Shown here: positions 47,507 through 56,895 of the stretch, one piece after another
Position numbering within the stretch: position 1 is the stretch's first letter
Layout of the letters: each line of letters starts with the position of its first letter
Assembly: GCF_041107455.1 (NCBI RefSeq)
Contig: NZ_JBGBPY010000001.1
Span: forward strand, 806,001 to 870,000
DNA length: 64,000 bases
From: Rhodanobacter humi
GTDB taxonomy: Bacteria > Pseudomonadota > Gammaproteobacteria > Xanthomonadales > Rhodanobacteraceae
Direction of reading: 5' to 3'
Program-made: the position numbers and the translations under genes
Notes under the pieces: generated by a model
The model's input: only the letters and a program-made list of their open reading frames with translations
What the model was told of the DNA's origin: nothing
Database searches by the model: none

Positions 47507-47804
47507 TCTTTGATTCCTGTCTCGAGTAGCGATAGCTGGGGCATGACATCCATCTACCGAATCGTTCCGACATCGATCGGCGACGTATACGAGCCTAAAT
47601 CGACGAGCGAAGCTGTCAGGCGTTTGGTGCCGTCTGGTTCTTTAGGTTTGCTGGCAAACTGATTTGGATTCTCTTGCGCGCCATGCGCGAATAGCCTGAA
47701 GCGCTGTCTGGTGGCTGAGTACTTGTTGCGCCAGCCTGCAGGCGTCACTGAACACCGATAGAGATCAACCGACGGAGGTGACGCACCTGTCCGTATGTCA
47801 CCAT
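47507..47804. other. 298-bp gap between GH51 and the aldose epimerase gene
   Basis: No gene or strong hairpin is supported. AT content is higher around 47630-47680, and a promoter for the GH51 gene is likely here, since the gap is much longer than those inside the epimerase-transporter-dehydrogenase run. Confidence 0.4.
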
Positions 47805-48959
47805 TCAGTGCTTCGCGCCGCCCTTGTCGGTGGAGAAGCGATAGACGATTCGGTTGTCGTAGACCTGCCCCGGACGCAACTCCGCTGAACCGAAGTTCGG
47901 ATGGTTGGGCGTGTCCGGGAAGATCTGCGGCTCGAGCACGAAGGCATCACCTTGGCGATAGGTGTGGCCCGACCGGCCCACGGTGGTGCCGTCGAGGAAG
48001 TTGCCCGAATAGAATTGCAAGCCCGGCTGGCGCGAATACAGGCGCAGGATGCGTCCACTGGCGGGGGACTCCACCTGCGCCACAAGACGCGGCTCGGCAC
48101 TCTTGGTGCGGCTGATCACCCAGTTCATGTCATAACCCTTGCCGATCAGCAATTGACTGGAACGGCCATCGCGGATGTCCTGGCCGATGGCTTTGGCATG
48201 GCGGAAATCGAATGGCGTCCCCGCTACCGATTGGAATGTTCCGGTCGGGATTTGCGTCTTGTCCACGGGGGTAATCTGGTCAGCCGGTATCAGCAGTCGC
48301 TGGTTCATTACCGTGCCCGAGCCCGCTCCATCGAGATTCCAATAGGTGTGGTTGGAGATATTGACGATGGTCGTCTTGTCGGTGGTGGCGCGGGCATCGA
48401 TGGTGAGCTGATTTTCTTCGCCCAGGGAGTACGTCACGGTGGCCGTCAGGCGCCCGGGATAGCCTTGGTCACCATCGGGGCTGACAAGACTCAGGGTGAC
48501 GCTGGCCGTCGGCCCCTGCTTGACTGAAGTGACCTGCCACAAGCGCGTGTCGAAACCCTCGGTTCCGCCGTGCAGGGAATTGGGGCCGTCGTTGATCGTG
48601 AGCTGATAATGCTTGCCATCGAGCGTGAACTGGCCCGTGGCGATGCGGTTGGCAAAGCGCCCCACGGTGGCACCGAAAAACTGGCGCTTGGACAAATACC
48701 CCGCCATCGTGTTGTAGCCGAGGGCCACGTCCGCCAGGTGACCGTTGCGGTCGGGAGTGACCAGGGACTGGACCCGCGCGCCGTACGCAATCACCGTGAC
48801 GCTCACACCATGATCGTTTTGCAGCTTGACGGCTTCGACCTTGCGCCCGTCCGGCATCGAGCCAAAGATGGAGCGTGTGGCCGACGTGGCCAGACTGACA
48901 CCGGGTATCAGCAGTGCGCAGACCAAGGTCGCCATCACACAGCGATGGAAATTCTTCAC
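47805..48959 (-). CDS. exported aldose 1-epimerase (mutarotase)
   Basis: 384 residues from GTG 48959, which has GAGGA 8 nt upstream; a GTG at 48974 is in frame but poorly placed. Signal peptide FHRCVMATLVCALLIPGVSLA. GATVGRFANRIATGQFTLDG and NDGPNSLHGGTEGFDTRLW carry the catalytic His region; SNHTYWNLDG the second catalytic His; LEPQIFPDTPNHPNF the catalytic Glu. It interconverts sugar anomers in the periplasm, useful for feeding the sugar dehydrogenase or transporter encoded nearby. Confidence 0.92.
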   Translation of the reverse strand: MKNFHRCVMATLVCALLIPGVSLATSATRSIFGSMPDGRKVEAVKLQNDHGVSVTVIAYGARVQSLVTPDRNGHLADVALGYNTMAGYLSKRQFFGATVGRFANRIATGQFTLDGKHYQLTINDGPNSLHGGTEGFDTRLWQVTSVKQGPTASVTLSLVSPDGDQGYPGRLTATVTYSLGEENQLTIDARATTDKTTIVNISNHTYWNLDGAGSGTVMNQRLLIPADQITPVDKTQIPTGTFQSVAGTPFDFRHAKAIGQDIRDGRSSQLLIGKGYDMNWVISRTKSAEPRLVAQVESPASGRILRLYSRQPGLQFYSGNFLDGTTVGRSGHTYRQGDAFVLEPQIFPDTPNHPNFGSAELRPGQVYDNRIVYRFSTDKGGAKH

Positions 48960-49035
48960 GAATACGTTCCTCACAAGTGGAATGGCATCGCATCTTGCGT
49001 ACGTCGCGAGCCGAACGGACGCGACTCGCGAGCGG

Positions 49036-50466
49036 TCAGACGCCGATGTTGCGCAAGCGCACGCCTGACATCAGTTTGCGTTCGATGTTCTCCAGAGTCA
49101 CACCCTTGGTCTCCGGCAACAGCAGAAAAACCAGGACGATGAACAGGAAGTTGAGCGCCGCATACACGCAGAACGTCAGCCCGGTGCCGAGCGTGGTCAG
49201 CAGGGAGAGGAACGTGGCGCCCACGATGAAATTGCTCACCCAGTTGGTCACGGTCGAGCAGGACACGCCGAAGTCGCGCCCGTTCAGCGGCTGAATCTCC
49301 GAGCACAGGATCCAGACCACCGGCGCGGCAGACATCGCATAACTGATCACGAACGCGATGAGCAGCGCGATGGCGATCCCGGCAGAGAATGACGTCCCCA
49401 GGCCCACGTTGAACAGCACGCCCATGCCAAGCATGCACGCGCCCATGACGGCGTAACCGATGTATAGCAGCGGCTTGCGACCAACACGATCGACCTGGCT
49501 CACGGCGATGAACGTGGCTAGCGCCATCAGCACCCCGATGGCGACCGTGCCCCACATCCGATTGGCCCCGGTCGCTATGCCGGCCAAGCCCAAAATCTTC
49601 GGCGCGTAGTACAAGATGACGTTGGCGCCGGTGAACTGCTGCATGAATTGCAACAGCATGCCCAGCAGGGTTGAGCGGCGAAAATTGCCGTTTTTCAGGA
49701 ACAACCTGAAACCGTTGCCCTCCACCTGCAGGCTCTGTCGGATGGCCGCCATTTCCGCCCGCGCGACACCGGCATCATTCTGCCTGAGCTTGAGCAGCAC
49801 ATGGAACGCTTCGTCGTCGCGCCGTTTGGACATCAGCCAACGCGGACTGGTTGGCAAAAAAAACATCGTCAACACGAGGATGCCGGCCAACGGCGCCATG
49901 GACCCAAGCATCAGGCGCCAGCTGCCGGAATAGCTGAGCCCTGCATCGATCAGGTAGGCAACCAGGATGCCCACCATGATCGCCAGCTGGTAGCCGGAAA
50001 TTAACGCCCCCCGACTACGCTCCGGCGAAATCTCCGATAGATAGATCGGCGCGATGTAGGAAGAAATACCCACGGCGATGCCGAGGATGGCCCGCATGCC
50101 GATAAGCATGTACGCCGAAACCGCCAGCGCGCAGCCGATCGCGCCCAGCACGAATACCACGCCACTGATGAGCAGGGTGATCCTGCGTCCGAAACGATGC
50201 GATAACCAACCGCCGGTGATCGCCCCCAGCGCCGCGCCCAGCATCATCGCGCTGACCACGAACTCCTGGATCACGTCCGAGGCACGGAACGCCTTGGCGA
50301 TCAAGGGCAACGCGCCCGAGATAATGCCGATATCCATACCAAACAGCAGTCCGGCAAGTGCAGCGATGGGACCGACAATGTAGATGATGGGCACCGCCTT
50401 CTGGCGCCGCCCCATGGACACTTCGTGAGGAGTCACGACGCGTGCCTCACCGCTGGACTGATACAT
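49036..50466 (-). CDS. sugar porter, MFS (AraE/GalP-like), probable arabinose/pentose importer
   Basis: 476 residues, 12 membrane helices. AGLLFGMDIGIISGAL in helix 1, WLSHRFGRRITLLISG loop, YLSEISPERSRGALISGYQL, PTSPRWLMSKRR, QQFTGANVILYYAPKI and DRVGRKPLLYIGY are family motifs; PETKGVTLENIERKL is the exit motif. ATG 50466 follows GAGGGGAA. It lies in the oxidative-pentose run between the semialdehyde dehydrogenase and the mutarotase, so L-arabinose or D-xylose is the likely cargo. Confidence 0.9.
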   Translation of the reverse strand: MYQSSGEARVVTPHEVSMGRRQKAVPIIYIVGPIAALAGLLFGMDIGIISGALPLIAKAFRASDVIQEFVVSAMMLGAALGAITGGWLSHRFGRRITLLISGVVFVLGAIGCALAVSAYMLIGMRAILGIAVGISSYIAPIYLSEISPERSRGALISGYQLAIMVGILVAYLIDAGLSYSGSWRLMLGSMAPLAGILVLTMFFLPTSPRWLMSKRRDDEAFHVLLKLRQNDAGVARAEMAAIRQSLQVEGNGFRLFLKNGNFRRSTLLGMLLQFMQQFTGANVILYYAPKILGLAGIATGANRMWGTVAIGVLMALATFIAVSQVDRVGRKPLLYIGYAVMGACMLGMGVLFNVGLGTSFSAGIAIALLIAFVISYAMSAAPVVWILCSEIQPLNGRDFGVSCSTVTNWVSNFIVGATFLSLLTTLGTGLTFCVYAALNFLFIVLVFLLLPETKGVTLENIERKLMSGVRLRNIGV

Positions 50467-50571
50467 GTACTTCCCCTCGTAACCGATTGTATGGAGCGGT
50501 TGTCGACACATGCGGCGTCTCGCCCTCCGCGGGATGCCGCGCACAAAATCCGGCGCTTCACAACCGAGGCA

Positions 50572-52008
50572 TCAGGCGGCCGTGTAGGCTGTTTTCACTG
50601 TCGTGTAGAACTCTGCGGCGTACCGTCCCTGTTCCCGTGCTCCGTAGCTCGATCCCTTGCGCCCACCAAATGCCACATGAGGATCGACGCCAGCGGTTGG
50701 CAGGTTGACCATCGCCATGCCTACCTGGGCGTGACGCTTGAAGTGGGTGGCGTGCTTCAGCGAGGTCGTGCAGATGCCGGCACACAACCCGAACTCCGTA
50801 TCATTGGCCAGCGCCAGCGCATGGTCGTAACCATCCGCCGGCATGACGCAAGCGACCGGTCCGAAAATTTCTTCGGTGGCTATACGGTGACCAGGCTCGG
50901 CCGCAAACAAGGCGGGCTGCAGGTAGTAGCCTCGAGGGCCGGGATCCAGCTGCTCGCCGCCCCACAGCAAGGTGGCGCCTTCGTCCTTGCCGATCTGGAT
51001 ATAGGCCAGATCCTGCTCGAACTGCTGTTGGCTGGCTACGGGGCCGATGTCGGTATCCTCCGCCAGCGCCGGTCCGACCTTTAACGACGCAAGTTTCTGT
51101 TGCAAGCGTTCGACGAACTCATCATGGACGGCCGACTCCACGATCAACCGACTGGAGGCCGTGCAGCGCTGCCCTGTCGAAAAGTACGCGCCGTTGACCG
51201 CACATTGCACTGCATTGTCCAGGTCGGCGTCAGCCAACACGATGAGCGGATTCTTGCCACCCATCTCGAGCTGGATCTTGAGTCCGCGCTGGGCAGCGGA
51301 ACGCAGCAATTGATTGCCGGTGGCCACCGAACCGGTGAAGCTCAGCGCATCGAGCCCCGGCGCATCGAGAATCGCCTGACCGACCGTTCGGCCACTGCCG
51401 ATCACCAGATTGAATGCGCCCTGAGGCAGGCCGGCCCGACTGATGATCTGCGCCAGTGCCCATGCGCACCCCGGCACGGTCTCGGCCGGTTTGAACACCA
51501 CCGTGTTGCCGTACGCCAGTGCCGGCGCAATCTTCCAGGCCGGGATGGCCAGCGGAAAATTCCAGGGCGCGATGATGCCGACCACGCCCACCGGTTCACG
51601 CGTGATCTCGATGCCGACGCCCGGGCGCGTGGAGGCCAGCCATTCACCGGGAATCCTGAGCGCCTCACCGGCGAAGAACTTGAAGATCTGTCCGGCACGT
51701 GCGGCCTCACCGATACTCTCGGACAGCGACTTGCCCTCTTCCATCGCCAGCAGCCGCCCGAGTTCCGCCTTGCGGGCCAGGATTTCGCTCCCGATGGCAT
51801 CCAGCACATCGGCACGCCGCTGCGGAGTCGTGGCTGCCCAAGTTGGCTGCGCCTTTTGCGCAGCGCCGACCGCATCAAGCGTGCGCTGGGCATCGACCAC
51901 CCCGAACTTGCCCACCGGGGAGTCGAGATCGGACGGATTTTCATCGATGGTGATGTTGGAGCCAACGACCCACTCGCCAGCGATGTAATTCTGGAATGTC
52001 TCGATCAC
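50572..52008 (-). CDS. aldehyde dehydrogenase, probable 2-oxoglutarate semialdehyde dehydrogenase
   Basis: 478 residues. IAPWNFPLAIPAWKIAPAL binds NAD(P), LEMGGKNPLIVL carries the general-base Glu, and STGQRCTASSRLIVE the catalytic Cys; EEIFGPVACV and GGRKGSSYGAREQG follow. The latter C-terminal motif is typical of 2,5-dioxovalerate dehydrogenases. It would oxidise 2-oxoglutarate semialdehyde, the last step of the non-phosphorylating pentose pathway, to 2-oxoglutarate. It begins 15 bp after the FAH-family gene. Confidence 0.9.
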   Translation of the reverse strand: MIETFQNYIAGEWVVGSNITIDENPSDLDSPVGKFGVVDAQRTLDAVGAAQKAQPTWAATTPQRRADVLDAIGSEILARKAELGRLLAMEEGKSLSESIGEAARAGQIFKFFAGEALRIPGEWLASTRPGVGIEITREPVGVVGIIAPWNFPLAIPAWKIAPALAYGNTVVFKPAETVPGCAWALAQIISRAGLPQGAFNLVIGSGRTVGQAILDAPGLDALSFTGSVATGNQLLRSAAQRGLKIQLEMGGKNPLIVLADADLDNAVQCAVNGAYFSTGQRCTASSRLIVESAVHDEFVERLQQKLASLKVGPALAEDTDIGPVASQQQFEQDLAYIQIGKDEGATLLWGGEQLDPGPRGYYLQPALFAAEPGHRIATEEIFGPVACVMPADGYDHALALANDTEFGLCAGICTTSLKHATHFKRHAQVGMAMVNLPTAGVDPHVAFGGRKGSSYGAREQGRYAAEFYTTVKTAYTAA

Positions 52009-52023
52009 GGATATTTCTGCCTC

Positions 52024-53034
52024 TTACAAGGATTGGACATCACCGATCGAAAAGCCGTCGTCGACCACCTGCAACGTGTTGCGCAGCGGTGCCCCCATGG
52101 CCGGCAGATCGATCTCGAACTCGTCGCCGGGTTCGACCCGAATGCCATCGGCGAAACTCAAGGTTGCCGTGCCCATGAAATGCAAATGGACATCACCGGG
52201 ATGGCGATGAGCCGCGTATTTGAAATGATGGTATTCAAGGTTATCCAGCGAGTGGCACATGTTTGCCTCGCCGGTAAGAAAGGGCTTTTCCCAGATGATC
52301 CTGCCTTGGCGGCGTAACCGGCTTGATCCGCGCAGATCATCCGGTAATGCGCCAATCCACAGCTCCGGCCCCACCGCACACTGTCGCAATTTCGAGTGCG
52401 CGAGATACAGATAGTTCTGTCGTTCGGTGACGTGGTCGGAAAACTCGTTGCCGATCGCGAAACCCAGGCGCCGTGGCGTGCCCGTCTCGTCGACCATGTA
52501 CAGGCCCACCAGCTCCGGCTCCTCACCGCCATCCAACGCGAACCCCGGTGACGACAAAGGGGCTCCGGGCGCCACCACCATATGGCCGTTGCCCTTGTAG
52601 AACCACTCCGGCTGCGCGCCAGGATGGCCATCTTCAGGCCGCCCGCCTTCCACGCCCCAGCGGAACATACGCATCGAATCGGTCAGTGCCTCTTCTTCAG
52701 CTTGGTGTTTCGCTTCGTGCTGATGCATGGCGTCACGCGTGGCCGCGCTACCGGTGTGCGTAAGGCCGGTACCGGTCACCAGACAATGCGCGGGATCAGG
52801 ATGTTGGAGTGGTGTCAGTACGCGCCCATCGGCAAGCAGCTGAGCGTAGTCGAATGTCGCATCGCGCGGGCTTTCACCGATCAGCGTGGCCAGTGCCAGG
52901 CCAGAGGCGAGAGCTTTCTGTGCCAAGGCGTAGATAGATTCGTCGCCACGCAGCGCTTCAACCGTCGCGCTACGGGCATCGACCTCACCCACCCGTGGCG
53001 TCCGGGTGTTGTCGATGAACTGGATCAATCGCAT
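52024..53034 (-). CDS. FAH-superfamily protein (AraD1/GguC-like), candidate 2-keto-3-deoxypentonate dehydratase
   Basis: 336 residues from ATG 53034. The C-terminal two thirds show the fumarylacetoacetase fold: GTGLTHTGSAATRDAM, VGLYMVDETGTPRRLGFAIG, GNEFSDHVTER (metal-ligand Glu region), and a C-terminal FADGIRVEPGDEFEIDLP. Relatives in pentose clusters (Caulobacter XylX-like and AraD1/GguC proteins) are placed at the dehydration of 2-keto-3-deoxypentonate to 2-oxoglutarate semialdehyde. That assignment is by family and neighbours. First gene of the minus-strand run, divergent from the LysR gene. Confidence 0.82.
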   Translation of the reverse strand: MRLIQFIDNTRTPRVGEVDARSATVEALRGDESIYALAQKALASGLALATLIGESPRDATFDYAQLLADGRVLTPLQHPDPAHCLVTGTGLTHTGSAATRDAMHQHEAKHQAEEEALTDSMRMFRWGVEGGRPEDGHPGAQPEWFYKGNGHMVVAPGAPLSSPGFALDGGEEPELVGLYMVDETGTPRRLGFAIGNEFSDHVTERQNYLYLAHSKLRQCAVGPELWIGALPDDLRGSSRLRRQGRIIWEKPFLTGEANMCHSLDNLEYHHFKYAAHRHPGDVHLHFMGTATLSFADGIRVEPGDEFEIDLPAMGAPLRNTLQVVDDGFSIGDVQSL

Positions 53035-53134
53035 GCATACCATCCCGGCATCTGAAAGTGCGCCCGGTAAGCCCGGGCCTAGTCAGGGGGAGGCATATCT
53101 ACCTCTCCGGTTATTGCCCATTCTGCCCGGGTCA

Positions 53135-53185
53135 TGTATACACAACAAATATAGTTTTATAGTCAATTGATACGAAAAAACGTAT
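53135..53185. promoter_or_regulatory. AT-rich operator region between the FAH-family and LysR genes
   Basis: The region contains TGTATACA (53135-53142, palindrome), ATTGATA (53166-53172) and the inverted repeat ATACG-AAAAAA-CGTAT (53170-53185). It is markedly AT-rich against the surroundings. The inverted repeat resembles a LysR-type box. ATTGATA recurs as the half-site of the palindrome at 55026-55047. Confidence 0.6.
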
Positions 53186-53212
53186 GACATTTTTTACACG
53201 GGAGCGGCCGTC

Positions 53213-54169
53213 TTGTCGTCAACAAATCCCTGGTTCTTGCGCGCGCGCCTGAAGACGCGACAGCTATTGCTGCTGGTCGCCATCGACAACGAGGGCAACA
53301 TTCACCGGGCGGCGGAAACACTCAACGTATCGCAGCCGGCTGCGTCGAAACTGCTCAAGGACCTCGAGGACATGATGAATGTCCAGCTGTTCGAACGCCT
53401 GCCCCGCGGCATGTGCGCCACGCTGTACGGCGAGGTGATGATTCGCCATGCGCGCATCGCCTTGGCCAGCCTGGGAGAAGCCGGCGCCGAGATCGACTCG
53501 CTCAAGGAAGGTCATGCCGGCAATGTGCGCGTGGGCGCGATCCAAGGGCCAGCCGTCACGCTGATTCCCGAGGCCATCAACCGCGCGATCCAGGAGCGTC
53601 CGCTGCTGCGCGTCTCTCTGCAGGTCGAGAGCAGTGATGTGCTGATGGAACGCCTGACACAGAGCAAACTGGATATTCTGGTCGCCCGGCTTTTCGCCCA
53701 GCACGACAAAAGCCGACTTCATTATCAGGCTCTTGCCGAGGAAAAGATTTGCGCCATCGTGCGTCCCGACCATCCGCTCCTCAGCCTCCGGCGGCCGTCA
53801 CTGGCCAATATGGCGCAGTGCGGATGGATCGTGCCTCCCACGGGCAGTGTGTTGCGACACCGTTTCGATCTCATGTTCCGCAACGCGGGCCTGGAGCTGC
53901 CGGTACGCCTGATCGAGTCGACCGCGCTGGTATTCGTGCTCAACATGCTGCGTCGCACTGACTACATCAGCGTGATCCCCACGGATGCTGCCGGTTACTA
54001 TGTCGAGCATGGCATCGTGTCGGTGGTGCCGACGGAGTTGGCGTGCAAGATGGACGACTTCGGCATCATCACGCGCAAGGACTGGCTGCTGTCACCGGCT
54101 GCAGAATGCATGTTGGCAGCGCTCAGGGACACTGCCTGTGACGTGTATGGGCTTCCACGCCTGGACTGA
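53213..54169 (+). CDS. LysR-family transcriptional regulator of the pentose oxidative genes
   Basis: 318 residues. N-terminal winged helix-turn-helix: LLLLVAIDNEGNIHRAAETL and VSQPAASKLLKDLEDMMNVQ (about 17-60); effector domain from about 90. It starts at TTG 53213 with GGAG 8 nt upstream; no ATG gives a complete helix-turn-helix. Similar proteins (GbpR/GalR group) respond to sugars or sugar acids. It is divergent from the FAH-ALDH-transporter genes and convergent with the SDR gene, so it probably controls both halves of the pathway. Confidence 0.92.
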   Translation: MSSTNPWFLRARLKTRQLLLLVAIDNEGNIHRAAETLNVSQPAASKLLKDLEDMMNVQLFERLPRGMCATLYGEVMIRHARIALASLGEAGAEIDSLKEGHAGNVRVGAIQGPAVTLIPEAINRAIQERPLLRVSLQVESSDVLMERLTQSKLDILVARLFAQHDKSRLHYQALAEEKICAIVRPDHPLLSLRRPSLANMAQCGWIVPPTGSVLRHRFDLMFRNAGLELPVRLIESTALVFVLNMLRRTDYISVIPTDAAGYYVEHGIVSVVPTELACKMDDFGIITRKDWLLSPAAECMLAALRDTACDVYGLPRLD

Positions 54170-54198
54170 CCAAACCTGGCGCTCGGCAGACACCGGGC

Positions 54199-55002
54199 TC
54201 AAGTCCAGCCCGCGTCGACAACGAACTCCTGTGCCGTACACGCCCGCGACGCATCAGACGCAAGGAACAGCGCCATCGACGCGATGTCTGCAGGCATGAT
54301 CTTGTCCGGAAGGCACTGATTCTCCATCAACTCCTTCTCGCTTTCGGCAGTCAACCAGAGCATTCGTTGCCGCTCTGTCATGACCCACCCGGGGCTGAGC
54401 ACGTTGATGCGGATCCGATGCTCGCCCAGCGACTTGGCCATCCCCCGCGTCATGCCGTTCATGGAAGACTTGGCCATCGCATAGCACGGGTAACCCGCGT
54501 TCTTGGTCTGCCAGCCGGTCGAACCCAGGTTGATGATGGAGCCACGTCCTTGGCGACGCATTCCCGGCACCACGGCTTGGATCGCGAAAAATGCGGCGCG
54601 CTGGTTGATGCCGATCCGCTGCTCCCAATAGACCGGTGTCACGTCCTCAAGCGCATGACGATCATCGCTCCCCACATTGTTCACCAGCACGTCCAACGCC
54701 CCCAGCGCTTGTGCCGCGTCGGTGATCGCCTGTTGCAGCGAATGTACGTCGGTCACGTCACACCGCCTCCACCACGGCGCGGGGCCGAGGTCTCGAATCC
54801 GGTCGACCAGTGCGTGGCTCACATCCGCATTGATGTCCACGAATGCCACGTGAGCGCCTTGGCGTACGAATGCCTCCACCAGTGCTGCGCCGATGCCGCT
54901 ACCGCCACCAGTGATGAACACCCGTCGCGCGCACAGGTCGGGATAGACCGCTTCTGACGTGGCCGCACTACGGCCATCGTGCCGAACTGATGATGCCAGC
55001 AT
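54199..55002 (-). CDS. short-chain dehydrogenase, probable pentose (L-arabinose/D-xylose) 1-dehydrogenase
   Basis: 267 residues, classical SDR. RRVFITGGGSGIGAALVEAF binds NAD(P), NNVGSDDRHALEDVT is the NNAG-type strand with Asn-Val in place of Asn-Ala, Ser in NLGSTGWQ and the YAMAK pair are catalytic. VDAGWT is the usual C-terminus of sugar dehydrogenases. The pathway partner genes suggest oxidation of an aldopentose to its lactone. GAGGAGA lies 9 nt before ATG 55002. Divergent from the dehydratase gene. Confidence 0.86.
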   Translation of the reverse strand: MLASSVRHDGRSAATSEAVYPDLCARRVFITGGGSGIGAALVEAFVRQGAHVAFVDINADVSHALVDRIRDLGPAPWWRRCDVTDVHSLQQAITDAAQALGALDVLVNNVGSDDRHALEDVTPVYWEQRIGINQRAAFFAIQAVVPGMRRQGRGSIINLGSTGWQTKNAGYPCYAMAKSSMNGMTRGMAKSLGEHRIRINVLSPGWVMTERQRMLWLTAESEKELMENQCLPDKIMPADIASMALFLASDASRACTAQEFVVDAGWT

Positions 55003-55025
55003 GGGTGCAGATCTCCTCTTGTTGA

Positions 55026-55047
55026 CATATCAATATGTGTATTGATA
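55026..55047. promoter_or_regulatory. perfect 9-bp inverted repeat between the SDR and dehydratase genes
   Basis: ATATCAATA (55026-55034), TGTG, TATTGATAT (55039-55047); an additional half-site TATCAATA lies at 55071-55078. The region is strongly AT-rich, between divergent starts 55002 and 55168. The half-site is shared with the LysR gene's upstream region. Confidence 0.65.
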
Positions 55048-55167
55048 TCACATAAATTGTTATTTTATTTGTATCAATATGCCTTGTAGGCTGCATCCTG
55101 TAAAGCCCGCTTGTTTACAAGCATTACTGAGGATTCACGGATCTTCAGCAAAGGACGTTGGACATCC

Positions 55168-56895
55168 ATGAGCTCTTCAAAAGACACGAAAAGTCGCAGC
55201 CAGTCCTGGTTCGGCCACTCCGGCAAAAGTGGCTTTCTGTATCGAAGTTGGCTGAAAAACCAGGGCTATCCCAACGATCTTTTCGACGGCCGGCCGGTGA
55301 TTGGCATCTGCAATACCTGGTCGGAATTGACGCCCTGCAACGGGCACTTCCGCGAGCTGGCCGAATACGTGAAACGGGGCGTCTACGAAGCCGGCGGATT
55401 CCCGCTCGAGTTTCCCGTCATGTCGCTGGGCGAGACGCAAATGCGCCCGACGGCAATGCTGTTTCGCAACCTGGTCAGCATGGACGTGGAAGAATCCATC
55501 CGCGCCAACCCGATCGACGGTGTCGTGCTGCTGATGGGCTGCGACAAGACCACCCCATCATTGATGATGGGGGCGGCCAGTTGCGACCTGCCCACCATCG
55601 GCGTGTCGGGTGGCCCCATGCTCAGCGGTCGCTGGCGCGGCCAGAAGATCGGTTCGGGCACCGGCGTGTGGAAAATGTCGGAGATGGTGCGGGCCGAAGA
55701 GATGAGTCAGGAGGATTTCGTCGAGGCTGAGTCATGCATGCATCGATCGAAAGGCGGTAGCTGCATGACCATGGGTACCGCCTCCACCATGGCCAACATG
55801 GTCGAGGCACTGGGCATGTCGTTGCCCGAGAACGCAGCCATACCTGCGGTGGACTCGCGCCGCTACCGACTCGCCCAACTCAGCGGACGACGGATCGTGC
55901 AAATGGTGCATGAAGACCTGCGCATGTCGAAGATCATGACGCGCAAGGCCTTCGAAAATGCCATTGTCGCCAATGCGGCCATCGGGGGATCAACCAATGC
56001 CGTCATACACCTGCTGGCCATGGCCGGACGCATCGGTGTGGAACTCAATCTAAAGGACTGGGATGAGCTTGGCTCGAAACTCCCGTGCCTTGTCAATCTG
56101 CAACCCTCCGGCGAACACCTGATGGAGGATTACTATTACGCTGGCGGCCTCCCTGCGGTGCTGCGTGAAATGGCTCCACACCTGCACCTCGATACCTTGA
56201 CCGCAAACGGCAAGACATTGGGAGAGAACATCGCGTCGGCACCCTGCTGGAACCGCGACGTTATCAAGAGCACCAGCGAACCCTTCAAGCCTGAGGCCGG
56301 CATCGCCGTGTTGCGCGGCAACCTGGCGCCGGACGGTGCGGTGATAAAGCCGTCGGCGGCATCGCCGCACCTGCTGCAGCATCGCGGGCGGGCCGTGGTC
56401 TTCGAGAACATCGAGGAGCTGCATGCGCGCATCGACGATGACTCGCTGGACATCGACGAGCACTGCGTCATGGTGCTCAAGAACTGCGGTCCGCGTGGCT
56501 ACCCCGGCATGGCCGAGGTGGGCAACATGCCGTTGCCGCCCAAGTTGCTCAAGCGAGGCATCACCGACATGGTGCGCATCTCCGACGGGCGCATGAGCGG
56601 TACCGCCTACGGAACCGTTGTCCTGCACACCTCACCCGAGGCAGCCGCGGGTGGCCCTCTGGCCCTGGTGCAGAATGGAGACCTGATCGAACTCGACGTG
56701 CCTGCACGGCGCATCCACCTGGACGTGACCGAAGAAGAACTCGCGCGCCGGCGTACGCTCTGGAAGGTCCCCGACGTTCCAAAGCGGGGTTGGTGCAAGC
56801 TCTATGTTGATCACGTGCAACAGGCTCATCTCGGTGCAGACCTCGACATCCTGGTCGGTAACAGCCGAAGCGATGTGCCTCGCGATTCGCACTGA
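55168..56895 (+). CDS. IlvD/Edd-family pentonate dehydratase (arabonate/xylonate type)
   Basis: 575 residues, the length of L-arabonate and D-xylonate dehydratases and shorter than Edd (about 600). Three Cys fit the [2Fe-2S] ligands: Cys57 (SELTPCNGHF), Cys125 (LMGCDKTTPS) and Cys199 (GGSCMTMGTASTMAN). GGSTNAVIHLLAMAGR and SDGRMSGTAYGTVVLH are family motifs. It removes water from a pentonate to give 2-keto-3-deoxypentonate. Start at ATG 55168; a longer frame to 55111 has no support. Divergent from the SDR gene. Confidence 0.92.
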   Translation: MSSSKDTKSRSQSWFGHSGKSGFLYRSWLKNQGYPNDLFDGRPVIGICNTWSELTPCNGHFRELAEYVKRGVYEAGGFPLEFPVMSLGETQMRPTAMLFRNLVSMDVEESIRANPIDGVVLLMGCDKTTPSLMMGAASCDLPTIGVSGGPMLSGRWRGQKIGSGTGVWKMSEMVRAEEMSQEDFVEAESCMHRSKGGSCMTMGTASTMANMVEALGMSLPENAAIPAVDSRRYRLAQLSGRRIVQMVHEDLRMSKIMTRKAFENAIVANAAIGGSTNAVIHLLAMAGRIGVELNLKDWDELGSKLPCLVNLQPSGEHLMEDYYYAGGLPAVLREMAPHLHLDTLTANGKTLGENIASAPCWNRDVIKSTSEPFKPEAGIAVLRGNLAPDGAVIKPSAASPHLLQHRGRAVVFENIEELHARIDDDSLDIDEHCVMVLKNCGPRGYPGMAEVGNMPLPPKLLKRGITDMVRISDGRMSGTAYGTVVLHTSPEAAAGGPLALVQNGDLIELDVPARRIHLDVTEEELARRRTLWKVPDVPKRGWCKLYVDHVQQAHLGADLDILVGNSRSDVPRDSH

